From the NCBI GenBank assembly GCA_016801885.1, contig CM028889.1:6239501-6303500 (forward strand): 64,000 nt of DNA, read 5' to 3'. Position numbers and translations under genes: made by a program. Position 1 is the stretch's first letter. The number at the start of each line of letters is the position of its first letter. Below are positions 32,801 through 46,515 of the stretch, piece by piece. Below the pieces are notes generated by a model. It was not told the origin of the DNA, did no database searches, and saw nothing but the letters and a program-made list of their open reading frames with translations. The stretch comes from Toxotes chatareus. Taxonomy: Eukaryota > Chordata > Actinopteri > Toxotidae.

Positions 32801-33667
32801 TTCTTTTGCCACACTGACCCAGGAGGAACAAATTTTGCTCATATGTATATTATACAGATGAATGACAAGAAATTTCAATTACAGAAACCAGTATTTTTCA
32901 GGTATACATAACAAAAGAATGCAATAAAGTGTAGGAATACCACAAATGGCACCATTAAAGTACAAGAGGGTTGAATTAGCACCTGTTCGACAGAGATGCT
33001 AATTCAAGGTTTGATTTGTTGAATTTGAGGCAAAGCAATTCACCACAGAACATGGTACACTGATAATCACTGTGACTATTCACAAAAAAACAAAAAACTA
33101 AATCAAAGCAGGCTGTACTGGAATAAAACCACCAATATAACTGTGTCACAGCAGGGAGAGACAGGAGAGATCACATTCGTATGGTCACCTGACCCGAGGA
33201 GAACCATGTTGTTCATTGGTTAGTTCACCGGTTTTTAGAAAAATCTATTAGATTTCGGTGAAACCTGGTGAAAGGTATGGCTGTGGGGCCCACAGTGGGG
33301 CCAAGGATGAAGTGCTTACTTTTTGTTGTGACTGACTGTGGCAGATTTTTACGATTAAAGTGCTTAACCTAAAAATCTGCCATCATCAGACATTTCTGAA
33401 TGTTTAGTTTTCTCTGGCATCAGACCAATCAGCCTGATTCTCTGTTACTTGAATGTGAATGTAGATCTGGACAGAGATTCTGTGGATCCTGTGGCCTCTG
33501 CAGAGGCACAGCAAACTGCAGACCAGAAGAAAAACTGTTTTGCAGTTTTAGCTGAAGTGCTACTGAGTGAAGTTCAAAGCTTAGAAACAATTAAGTGGAC
33601 CTTGAGTCCTGATTCTCAAATACAAATAAAATTAAAACAACTCTCTTCTAACAGGAAGTTGCATCAC
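29842..33667. other. Tail-to-tail spacer between irf4 and exoc2
   Basis: 3.8 kb with no recognised gene. It holds a near-palindromic TGATGACATCA around 29992-30002, a fish repeat at 30317-30535, a CRE-like TGACGTC near 30438, a poly-A run near 31770 and an exon-like 55-bp block at 31570-31624. The open frame at 33449-33862 overlaps the exoc2 3' UTR in antisense and matches nothing I know. Confidence 0.5.
30317..30535 (+). repeat. Fish 'ctgcaactaa...cgattaatc' repeat, copy 4
   Basis: Begins aaggctgcaactaattatta, then ttcattactcattaacatgt, then aaacctaaagatactaaat. One of the better preserved copies in the window. Confidence 0.65.
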
Positions 33668-33673
33668 TTTATT
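33668..33673 (-). terminator. exoc2: exoc2 polyadenylation signal
   Basis: Minus-strand AATAAA about 455 nt beyond the exoc2 stop codon. Confidence 0.45.
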
Positions 33674-34127
33674 GGGCAACTGAAATGGCACAGTGCAAAG
33701 CAGCAACAGCAACTTTTAATCCTCAGCACATTCTTAAAGCGATGGGGACTGATATTTCAATCTGAGCACAGACAGTGGAGGCTTGGTTACAACCTACATC
33801 CCACTGCTGACCCAAAACTTTCTAGAAACGAGAATGTTAGCCACTTGCACTGTGCCAGTTAGGTACATGAGTGGCCGTATGTCATTAGCATAACCAAAGT
33901 AAATGGGACTGTCCTGCACAGTAACAATGAAATTAACTCATTTAGTGTCTTCAAGATTAGATGAACAGACATTTATGTCCAATCTAGTGAAGCAGAAATT
34001 GAAAGTGACACTGAAAAAGAGATGAGTAAACAGAGTGATAACAGAGAACGTTCGGTTAAAGCTCATTAGATCATTCCACATAGATAAGAAACAAAGCCAG
34101 TGCAATGGCAGACAGAGTGGACTGAGT

Positions 34128-37100
34128 TCATCTCTTCACAGGCTGGATGGAAGAGGGCTGGAAGCAGGTGAGCTGCAGCTGCATGCTGCTCTTAAACTTG
34201 TTCAGCAGCTCTTCCAGTAGCCTGGAGGAAGAGACAAACACACGCGTGAATCATGTGAAATTAATCTTTAAATCATGAAGCAAAAACCAAAAGGTCACAT
34301 TCACTTTTATTAGTAACATGGACCAGTATGAGGCTTACTTCTTATCAGCTCCGCTGTGTAGCTGAGGCAGGGCGTCCAAAGCCAGTTTGAAGCTGGCACT
34401 GTATAGAAAAGATGCTCAGTTACAACTTTGTTTAGAAAAGACACATGCACTGACAATAAAAACCAGAAACACGGTACAGAATGTGTGTATCCAGGCATGT
34501 ACACTGACCTACCCACATGAACACATACATGTATGCACACGAACACACGAACACACACACACACACACACACACACACCGCTGTGCATGCACACAGCAGA
34601 ACCAGATTACTTTCACTTCCTTTCCATAACCCACCAAGTAACATAAATAGGGATTGTAGTGAGGGATGTGCGACTGCTAAGATTTATGTCTGTGACATTC
34701 ACTAACATAAATCACTGGGCACAAATGTGAGTTCCCGTCTGTGCCACTGTGTGAATGTGTTGTACTTACTTGCTTTCGGCATTTAGGTATGTGGCTATGG
34801 CGTCTCTCAGACCACAGAGTTCAAGGCGAGCCTGTGGGGTGGGGGTGGGGAGTGGGTGGGGTGGTTTATAAAAAAAAAAAAAAAAAGGAGCGACAGAACC
34901 GGTGAAATCAAGCGAACCCCATCAACTGTCAGCAGTTGGTAGCTTGAACTGAAATATGGGATTATCAGAAACGCCAGGTAAATCCCCAACAAGTGTGTGG
35001 GGTCAACTTATGAGTCAGGGTCGTATTATGAGTTGTGAAATGTGTGTGTGTGCATGTGTTCACATCAGTGTGTACCTGCAGTGCCCCATTTTTGCTGAAG
35101 GAGGACACGCATTGCATAAGACGGCACATCTCGTCCGCGACTGACTCAACAATTTTAGATATAACGCGAGGCACCAGATCCTTAGAGACGGTGAAGACCT
35201 GAGACAGAAACAGTTGGTGATGAAAGGATGAGGTGAAAAGGCAGAGACACCATGTAAACAAGAGTTGGTGGAGGAGGTGTGCAGGTTGCGCGTACCTCTG
35301 CGTGTACTGTGATGATGCTGACCAAAGCCTCCTTCAGGTAATTCCTTACACCTGAGTGAGAAAAACCAGCAACATTAACCAAAATCCAGTGTGGTGAAGT
35401 GAAATGTGAGCTTTGAAGAGAAATGACGAGGGCAGAGTCATAAACTGCTGCCCTGAGATTTCTAGTTGTGTGTTAAGGGCTCACAGTGTAGTTACATGAT
35501 ATATATATATATATATATATATAAACATTTCACATGATAACCCAGCCGTGTGCATAAGAGAGGCTTCTGTCGCCATATGTTTAAGTCACTGGATAAAATA
35601 GAAGCATGCGACCAGCAGGAGCCATCTTTGAATACTCACGATTAGGAGTGATTGTAGTGATCCATGGAGAACATGAGTAACTGCACACTGAAGGTAAATA
35701 TGGCAAAGGTTTTTAACTGTAGGTCTGAACAGGCACAGCTGTTCAGTGAAATTTTCAAGGTCTTAATGATGAGCAATTCATCTGGACCACCGCCACCATG
35801 CTCAAACAAGACCATGGAAGGTGACATCTTTATTCACTTTGCTTAATTATCGTCAGATATTTGACTGTAGGAGTAAGGAGAGGCCTCAACGCAAACAACA
35901 GAAAATAATGCAAATGGATTTTCGGTGGAAGTGCCGCTATGTAAGATTTTTTTCCATTGTAAACAATACAACATAATTCTGTGCTGCGAGGAGGACGAGA
36001 GGCAGCAGAGAGAACAGCTAATATTCTGCCTGGAAATTTAAAATCTAACACTTAGTAAACTCTAGCAGTGAAACAACCAGAGGCAACAACAGACTGAAAC
36101 TGGATTTCTAATGCTTTGCAGCGCCCACACGCTAACATGAGTCTCACACAAAAAGTGCAACAAGCGAAAGTATCATATCCTAGAACTGTGGTTTAGTGTC
36201 CAAAATGTTCCTCTTTCACATACAGCCCAAACACACAAACTCACAGTGGCAGGAACAAACCAGAGCAAGGCCTAACTTTCGATCAGTGGTGCCTTTTAAA
36301 ACTTTAAGCTGCTGCCCGTCTGAGAATTCACTGAGCTCTCACACACACCCCGACATGCTGCTTCACATCCTGTGCTAAGGTAAACCACATATACGCATTT
36401 AAGTTTCACCTGGGTTTGGACTGCATCTGGTGAACAATAAGTCAAACTACTTTGCTGCCCACCCACAGCTACACGCAAAGGCCATGAGACTTTTGGGGAG
36501 GGCAATACAATGATCTAAGGGGTGTTTACAGTAAGCCTTCAAAGAGCTGTACTTTACACATGACAAATGTGAACACACAACAACCCAGATGAGACCAGAG
36601 ATGCTGAGTTTTCACCCCACAGGACTGCTAAGGTCTAATTTATGATATTACCAGGGTCAGTTAGTGGTTGCTGAGGGTGATTTCTCTCTGTTGTCTCAGC
36701 CTGACATGCCAGGTCAGTGTGAAACACGAGGAGAGTTGTACAGACCTTTTCACCTGCAAACGTTTAACTGAGCGTGTTGCCGGTGAGGATGTGCCGTGTA
36801 GTACCTGAGGGTGTTTGGCAGTCTCTCCAGTCAAAGTATCCAGCGTAGATGCCGGGCTCCAGAGAGCCTGCGATCGGATCGGCTCGTCTCTCAATGTAGG
36901 CTTCAAACAGTTTTCTGTCCAGTTCCCGAACAGCGTCCACGCTCACCTGGCAGGTGTTGGTACAAAGCAACAGACAGATACACAGTAGGCATATAATACC
37001 TTCTCACCTCACTCAGATGGACGGTATAAAAAGGCAGCAATTATATAAACCATTATCGTCTTGGCTTCAAATTATATGTATATTACTTTTAACGACGTTG

Positions 37101-40100
37101 GAAGCTTGACTCTAACACTCAATTCACCACTTTAGTCCAGACTAAAATATCTCATCAGTTATTGGAAGGACTGATAAAATTCTGTACAGACATTCATGGT
37201 CATGGTCGTTCATGGATTAAGCCTACAGGCTTTAATGATCCCTTGACTTCAAAAATTAAAATTTTAATTTATAAAAAACTTAGGTTTATTATAAATATTT
37301 GTAAAACTAATGCCATTCCCATCAACCTCAGATATACTCTGTACATCTAAACATTATACCTGCTTAAAATCAGCATGTAGGAACTGTCAGTGTGAGTGAG
37401 TGAGCATGTTAACAATAGCATTTAGCTCAGCGCACCGCTATTCCTGAATCCAGCCTCACAGGGCTGCTAGCATGACTTAACCTTGCTTTGATTAATGTTC
37501 CAGTTTACAAAATGTTAGAAAATAATGTGAAATCTCACTATTTGCTAGGATGATGTTTTCAAATTGCTTGTTCGCCAAAACCCAAAGATATTCTATAAAC
37601 AGGGATTAAAAAAAAAAAAAACTGAATAGAAATGATGGAGACACAGAATGTTTTTGTGTTCTTCCTTGATAAACAACTCAAACTGTTAATTAGTTATGAA
37701 AATAGTTGGATCATTTGCTGCTCTCTGCATTAATCACAATATGATACATTCATTTGTATGGAAAATCACAAGAAAAGTTGATGCTGAAACTAATAAAGTG
37801 TATTCTACTTTTAACTCGCTGTTTGCTTAGAATAATAACTTGATGTAAAACAACAAATGATTGTTTCTGCATCACAATATGATCCCTCTCAACATAAATA
37901 AAAATATTAATTTATTTCCCAGTTCTTTATGTACTTGTTCCATGAGAGATGTTTTAGCCATTAACCTGATATCTAAATTCTTACATTCAACTTCTTCAGT
38001 TCTGCCTTTTGAGCTAATTTCAGGAGATTATCACTTTACAGTTAAATTTGCAGAGCTAACGTGTAATGGGAGAGCTGCACCATATTGTGGGGCAGCTGCA
38101 CCGTAGGTGTATGATGGGGGAATTCTCATTTTTCACATTCATAGCTGTAGTAATATTGGAAGATTAAAATTTAGACAAAACTATCACCTATATCTTGCTT
38201 TCTAAATATTAACTGCACAAAAGGGAGCAGTCTAAATCACTCTTTCAAAGAAAATGATCTTCACCTGTTTTTACTGGAAAACCAACCGAACACGTCTTTG
38301 CTTTGTGATTCAGCCATTAGTCATTGTGTGCAGTTGTGTGAGTGTGTCTGTGTGCATGTGTGAAGAGGAGAAAGCAGTTGAAATGTAGAAATGAGCTTCC
38401 AAGATGATGACCTTTAATTTTTTTTTTTTTTTAAAGAAAAGAGTCATATCTCTGCTCAGAAGAGAGTGAGGGACGCTGAGAATCTCTCATCAGCTTTGTT
38501 GTTAATGACAACACAGTGTGTTTCTCATCAGTAGTATGAGCAAGAGCTGAGTATTATTTCCTTTAACTGAAGTTCATGCTGTAGATATGAAATGGTGAAA
38601 ACCGCTGTGTTATACTGACCCGTGTGATCTTCTCTGTCCCTGTGAAGCCATGTTTCTCGAAGTGATCGGCCAGGTTCAGGAAGGTGTGTCTCTCCAGGTA
38701 TTGGCAGTTACTGAGGATGATGAGCAGACGCTGCTCCTACACACACAAATATGTTTATATTTTTATGCATTCCCTGGCCCTAAGCATCACACCTTACGTC
38801 TAACTCCACCCTTAACCCCAATCGTAACATAAACCTAACTCTGTGACCCTACAACCAAGTCAACGAGTGAGGACCGGACAAAATGTTATTTTCCAAAAAT
38901 GTCATCACTCTTCAAAGACAGACCTTCACTTCTAAACACTTCTAAGCTTTTCTAAAATGTCCACATTTCTAAAATGTCCCCACTTAGCAAAACTGTCCTC
39001 ACATTTCTAAAATGTCCTCACCTCCTCAAATGTTCTCAGTTCGAAAAATCTTGGCACTTTATAAAAATATTCCCACTTTCCAAAAAGTATCCTTTGCAAA
39101 AATGCCCCACTTTACAAAAGGTCAATTTTGCAAAAAAATTGTTTGAATCTTTTAACATGTTCTACCTTTTTCAAATATGCCCTTGTTAAATGTCCTCATG
39201 TTCACAACATGTCCTAGCTTTTCTAAAATGTCCCCACTTTCCCCACTCTCCTAAAACATTGTAGGGGAACATCCTTGTCCTTTACAAATGATGCCATCGG
39301 TGTCAGCAATTTGTTTTTCACACATACATCAAAGACTGCAGACCTACAGACAAGGTAAGAGGCTTGGGCTGATGTAAACTGATATCTGTCTAGTAATGAC
39401 AGCCAGATCCTGTCCTAGTTTGTATGGTGTGGTTTATAGATTGCCAACTTGCAAAAACATGTTTATATCACGAATGACAGCAGTCTTAACTCTGGTCAGC
39501 TGAACCCAGTTGTGTCTGGCTGCCTCTCCTGCTTCATAGATCTGGGGTTGGGGAAACCCCATCTGCACCTTGCTCCATTTCCCTTTACCAGAAGCACTCT
39601 ACGCCCTGCTCTTCCTCCTCCTCGTCCTCCTCCTCCCCTTCACTTAACCCCCTTCACTAACATCTCAGACAAGTTACAGGAAATGATGACATATCAGCTT
39701 CTTGTCCACAACCAAGAAACAGCGTGATAACATTTTATGAGTGAGACATGTTTGTCTAGATGTGTAAAGGAGGGAGCCCACGATCCGGTGCAGTCACCAG
39801 ATGTGGGATTTCAGGTGTATTAACCCTAAACACATTAAAGGAAATAATTTAAAAAGAAAACGTCACGCTTACAGATGTTGGACTGAAGCCCTCATGAATG
39901 CCGGTAAACCGATCTGGAGAGGACAAGTCCACTGCAATGTTGCTGTAAACACAGGAGAGATTTTATCATGCAGTTGAAATCAAACACACTTCAATCAAAG
40001 ACAAAAGTGCATGAAAAGTCACTCAGGAGCTTACTGAGATGTATCAACGTCTCCATCTGTCTTAGTGCTCAGCTGCTCCAAGCAGTTGATGAAAACCTGG

Positions 40101-41461
40101 GTTGAAAACATGGACATGGTTTTCAGGCATGTTGTGAAAAATACTACAAAAGTGCTACGCTCATATCTTACTCTATATGATCACCTAGCTCAGTTCACAA
40201 CTGATTAAGATCTTGACATAAGGTGAGTCTGTGCTGTAGGGGACAGAGGATATACTGAAAGGTGCTATAGTGGTGCAAAGTGACGGCCTTGTAAGCTCAC
40301 TTCACGCCGCAGTATGTGAGGTGAGGCATATATAATCTTGGTGAGAATCTGCGTCAGACTGAAGGTTATACTACTAAACAGATGCAAGCAGAGATAGATT
40401 ATGAAGTCAGTCGCAGCCTGAGAAAACACAGAAAAAAGAATGGCTGAAAACTGGTTTTAGAAGCGGCATTATGCTAGCTCACCAGTGCATCATTTCATGT
40501 CATATTTTGATTGGCTGGTTTGTAAATGTGGGCCATAGAGGCAATCCCATAGTGGGACTTTGGTCTGACAGTGTCAGAATTTTGACCCAGGGAGTCTTTG
40601 GTCTTCAAAGCTCTAAATTTGTCATTGGTGAACAGTAAGATCTAGGAGCTTGATCAAGGAATGTGACAAGAGAGGGAAGAGAAGAGAGAATTATGGGACA
40701 GCCCAAAACAGGACAACAAAGACGCCTTTAAACAGTAGATCAGAAGTTAAAACTGTGGGTCAACTGTATGTTTGATGTATTTGTGGAGGTCTAGACTTCA
40801 GGACTTCAGATTTAAAAATCAAATGAATGAGATTCTGCTTTTTTGTTTTCTTATGTGTTAATCTTACCTTCATGATGCTCACACTGAGCTCTGCGGCCTG
40901 ATCCTGGACCTGGTCTAACTGCAACACCTGAAGATGGAAGATAGTAGGACACAACACTGTACATTAGGAAAAAAAAAGACCTGCTGTGTCCAAATATTTT
41001 ATGCATTTAAGTTATTTAAAATCAGAGGCTGTGCTCTGTATGGCTATGATATGTTATGTATCAGTGTCCGACTATGCCTAGTTCCAACTGAGGAAGAATA
41101 AAGTTTATTAATTTAACTGAAATGTGTTAATAATGGGCATCAAATTAATCCCACAAAGGAGGAGAATATAATCTTGCATGATAGCTTTACTGAATAGCTT
41201 TTATGTTAACTGTAGAGCTGCAGGAATACAGCTAAAAATCATAATCAAGGCGGCTTTTCTCAATGATGATGAATGATTATTCCTAATAACTCTGTTAATC
41301 TGTGGGAACTAAATGGGCTCACTGCGCCTAAGATTTATGACTACAGAAACAAATACTCTCTGGGCTGCTCTGCAGTGAAGCAGCTACAGCTGTAAATGTT
41401 TAGGAAGCAGAGAATTTGATTATCTGATTTGATTTAATTTGACTTTATTAGTTCTATTTTG

Positions 41462-41516
<55 letters not shown>

Positions 41517-44500
41517 ATATATAAAGCCTAAAAATACAGAGCATTTGATGTAGTGAAGGCACTGAAACCACAAATTATCAATGTGCCCCTAATAAGGTTA
41601 ATTGAGGAAACCAAAATGGTGGTTAAGATTAGCATACCAATTCCTCAGTAACTCTGCTAACTGCATTTGCACTGTACTTGACTGCAGGTGATTCTCTTAC
41701 ATTGATCTCTCCTGGTTTGATTTCAAGGGGCTCTTTGAGCGACTGCAGCATCTGGACCATGCACTGTTCAAACTGTGAAGGCTGCAAAAAAAGACCAATG
41801 TCAGAAACATGGATTACAAAAAAAAAAAAAAAAAAACACACGACACTGCGTGCTGTATTTTAGGAGGGGATTCTCTGAAAAACTAACACAATGGTATACG
41901 GACAAATGTCGGTAAAAGCCTCTTCTTGAAAGGAAAAAGGCCTACGCACCTGAACTGCCAGCTAAAAAGTGAGAAATGATTATGCAAAGTGCAATACTGA
42001 TACTGATTTTAGTACAAATCTCTTGTGAAAATTTGCTGTCTGTCTGTCTGTCTGTCATTTTCCATTTCCATGACATGAGGTGCTTTGTGCAATAATATTC
42101 TTACCAGGCTGGTGATTCCTTCATTATCTACAACCCAGTCCTCCTTCTCAGCGAGCCTCTTCACATCTGAGTGTCAGGAAAAAGCACAAATATGAATCAA
42201 AACTTGTTATTTGAAACCTCTCTGCAGTCTATTGAACTCAAAGACAGAAAAAAGCCTTTCTGTAAATGAACTGTGATCACTTTCATACAGGGTAATTTCA
42301 TATGAAAATATAAACAAAATAAAAGAGTTTCTGAGGGAAAACCACAACATGTTATACAATTAAACTCCTTCTGCCCAGACCACAATTTGATGAGAGTGTG
42401 GGGGAAAGTTAAGCGAAAACCAGTAACACTTCTCAAAATGACCATGCCTAACCACAAATGAAACCGAGCATTGTCTGGTTTTAGTCTCATAACACTTTCT
42501 CCATTACTACCCTAGAAGTTATATGAGGTTAAGGTGACAATTGAGGACACTGACCACCAAACATTCATTGGAAGAGTGCTGTCATTAACTGATATATGGC
42601 GTTACTGCCATGAGCTTTTACAAAGAAATGGAATGTTTCTAAACCTCCCTGTGCTGATGAGAACCTGCCTGGCTCCAGCGTCTTTAGGAAAAATACAAAT
42701 CTTATTCGTCCTTTTATCATCATTATTCACAGCAGAAGGAAGAATAATGGAGATGGACAAAAAACTATAAAAGTCTCTCTTTGTTCAGTCGTCCCACCAC
42801 GATATTTGGGGGCATTACCTTTGCCCCATTTTCACACTACATACTAAGTGTACATAATATGTGTTAGATACTAATTATTACACTGTTTTTGTAGTTAACA
42901 ATAAAGTATAATAAATCTTGTACTTTTTAACAGGAAATGATACAACTCATGCACCAATGGACGGCAATCAAACTGTGATTTCAGAATGACAGTGCTATGA
43001 TACCTATACTATTGTTTTGAAAGATATTCCTGGTGCTGTTTCACCCCTGTCCACAAATACATCCTCTGCAGCTTGTACAGCTTTGTGCAGACGTACACTG
43101 GCTGCAGAGCTCCGCAGTGTGTAACCAGTGTAAAAGCAGCAACATCACACTCAAAAATCAAGCTTTTTTTTTTTTGTACATGTACTTCAGTTTTTTAGCA
43201 TATTGAATGCTGACATGTAGTATGAAACTGGCGCACAGGGCACTCATTTTGATCATTAAAAAACAGGTGCAAAAAAAGAGAAAACGTGTGGAAAGAAGTA
43301 AAGTTTAAAAAAGCAAGATAAAAATTGTGCTGTAAAAAAAAAAATTTCCAGGATAAATATTGTTGCTAAATACTGTTGTACGTTTTGCTTTTTTTTAACC
43401 TTTTACCTTGAGGAACTCTGGCGCATAATCGTTAGATTATCTGCATTTCGTTCCCATTTTGCACAACAACAAAACTTGGGACTTAAAATCTCTGTTCAAA
43501 CTGATATTTTTTAAAATCTTGTTTTTCGATGAAGATGATTAAATTGAAATGAAAACTGTGAACTGTTCTCTTCCATCAGGTACTGCCTGCTCCTGCTCAC
43601 AGAGTCCTGGCTCACCTTCTGTAGTGTGAAGCAGAGTCACCATGAGACAGTGAACTCTCAGCTCCAGCAGCAGATCCTGGATAACCTGCAACAGATCATT
43701 TGGGATCTCCATGGCAGACAGAGCCTCATGACAACCCCTGGGTGGGAGAGGGAATGAGAGGTCGGTCATGAAATTGTCCTGCAGCCATACAGTCCCAAAA
43801 ATCCTGCTTCCAAATATGTCAGAACTGTACACAAACAATGAGACACAGCAAGACTCAGTGTGAGAACCTGACAATGTGTATGATTTGAGTAAGCCAGGCT
43901 CCAGTGAGCTCCGTCTTGTTCTCCCAGCCACCGTAAAGATTCAGCTCGCCCTGTGGCAGGGTGGTGGGCAGGAGAGCCCCCCGAATAAGCTTCACCAGCC
44001 GATTGGTAAGCTCCTCAATCATTTTCTGTAAAACACGGAGGATACGGTGCATACAAACAACAGGGTTAGGCAGCAATTATTTAAAAAATAACTGCGGTGA
44101 GTTAGAACCTCAAAATAACATTTTTCCCACTTACTTTAAAGTCATTCTGTCTCTGTCTGGCATTCTTCTTGGATTTTTCCACCTGCCCAGATTTCTCTCC
44201 AGTCTGCAGACAAAACATGAGAAACATTGGTGTTTTGAAGTGAAAACGCGACAAGTGACTCAAGCTCCACAACATGAAGGTGAAGCATGTGGATCATACC
44301 TGAATGTTTTTGTTTTTAATCATATCAAGGACTTAACATATGGTGTAGTAAACAGCAAACACGTGGTGTTTTATCTTTTCAACATTCATATCTAAAACCT
44401 ACAGAAATAAACTTTCTAAAATTTAAAATTTTGGCTTTTTGTTTGAACATCCCATACAAAACTGCAGAGTCCAAAACACTGTGATTTGACATTTAGTTTT

Positions 44501-46473
44501 AGTGCCTTTGTCGCATCAGTGAAGCAAAATTTCCAGAAACTGAGAAAGAGATCCAAAAAATCCAGTGATATCCTGTTAGGAAACAAAGGGAAATCCTCAA
44601 AAAAAGTAATGAATGTGCTTCTGTAATGTAGGGTGACACTGAAAAAGATTTTATTACCATCAGAGTTAATGAGTCAATGGGATTTTTTTTTAAAAACCTC
44701 AAAGTTAAAGGGCGAGTAAATCCAAATTACTACGAAATGTATTTGCTTTCACTAACTGTTTCTTTGGTAAAAGCATGTACAGTGAAAACTGCTGGCAGTG
44801 GGTTCTGTGGATTATCCAGAATAACAGGGACATTGTTTCTAGAAGGGCATGTTGCTGTGTGTGAAGAGCACAAAAAAAAACCTAGGCAAAAGAACCAAAC
44901 CTTTTTATATTTCTCTTGGGGAAAGTCAGAAAGCGTCATTTTTTAAGATTTTGGTGAACTGATCATTTAAGTGTGTTGTATGGATTGTTTTTCTTCTGAC
45001 TGCACAGGCTGCCCAGGTATTTACCTCACTAAAAAGACTTCCGTTAACGTAAGAGATCCAAAGCTTCCAGAAGTTCGGCAGCTGACCGATCACCACATCG
45101 GACAGCTTCTCCACAAACTGCACCTGTTGTGGGGTTTCAAAGCACCAGGCTGGAACAAAGATAAATACATGTCATACAAACCCACTAAAACCCACGATAC
45201 AATATCTATGCTATGCAACTGCACTGCCTTAAAAATGTCTACGTGATTGTGTAATTCAAAGAATCGCTGAACAACACATTTCACTTCCTGGCACAGCAGG
45301 TTCCAGTTGTTTGTTGTCTGTTTGTGTTGTTACTGTACTGCCTGATGTAAGGAGATTCACTGCAATACTCTTACACTGTGATTCCCCTAAGCAACGCACA
45401 TGGCAAAAAGTGCTACACTCACAAACAAATATATGTACACTCAGAGTGTAGCTCAGACAGGGAAGCCCCTCCTCAGCACCGCATGAGTGGGTAATTTTGT
45501 GATGTGGTACTCACTGCTGGGTCGTGGTGTTCGCAGGCTGCCCCCTCTCTTCAAAGACGCAGTGTGGCTGAGCCTGCCCAGGGCCAATGGACGGGTATCC
45601 CCCTCCAGGTCCAGAGCTCCGACACCCACTGACAGACATAACGAAAGGAGAAAGGGGGGGGAAGACATGAGAAGTGAACTTGGAGGCAGGGGGGTGGTGG
45701 AAACACATACCGTATCAAATAATCCATTTTCATAATTCCACATTCCTCAATAAGCTCAGCAGGCTTTCACACCAAACAATCCTCCCTCGGCCCTCTCGGC
45801 CTTTCTTTATTTGTGTTCTGATCCATCTCTGCTCTGGCCCACAGTTGAGAGAATGTCCTGTTGTTTCCAGGGTGAGGGAAGAGGGCTGTGGGCTTTGTCA
45901 GTGCTGGGGTGAAGTGGGTTTACATCGGCCCTGCTGGGCTCAGTCACGTCTGCTCCTTAGGCAAGCACCAAAGCTCCCCTAGATGGCAACAGGGAGCTGT
46001 GCTGCAACGATGAATGAGAAAGTCCCTCTGCAACCACACACACCTATCTCGGCTCGTGAGATAACTTTATTGCAATGAATCTGTGAGATTACTTAAGGAT
46101 AACAGAAGAAGGGGTGAAAGTTAATAAACAGGAATGAAAGTGAAACACCACATAGCTGAGAGGGGATCGAACTTACTACAATGAAAATGAAACAAAGCTT
46201 GTGCTGCAGTACGCCTACATTTTATGTCTAAATGGAGGGAGACGGACGGCCACATTTCCAAAACATGTATCTGACACACACAGAGAAAAACGCACTGGTG
46301 AGTCACAGACTAAATGCAGTGTGGAAGCAAGTATTGAGAAATCCCCAAGTAGAGGAGCAAATGCGGCTGAGATGGCCGTGCAAACGATAAAGCTATCCAC
46401 TGTCTAGAAAATGTAAGGAAATTCTCAATTGAGTCAGATTATCTGTAAACAGACGCTATTTCACATCACAGAT

Positions 46474-46515
<42 letters not shown>

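Noticed and set aside
33449..33862. 137-codon open frame on the plus strand
   Set aside because: It lies antisense to the exoc2 3' UTR and polyadenylation signal, is not recognised as any protein family, and has no clear promoter or splice context.
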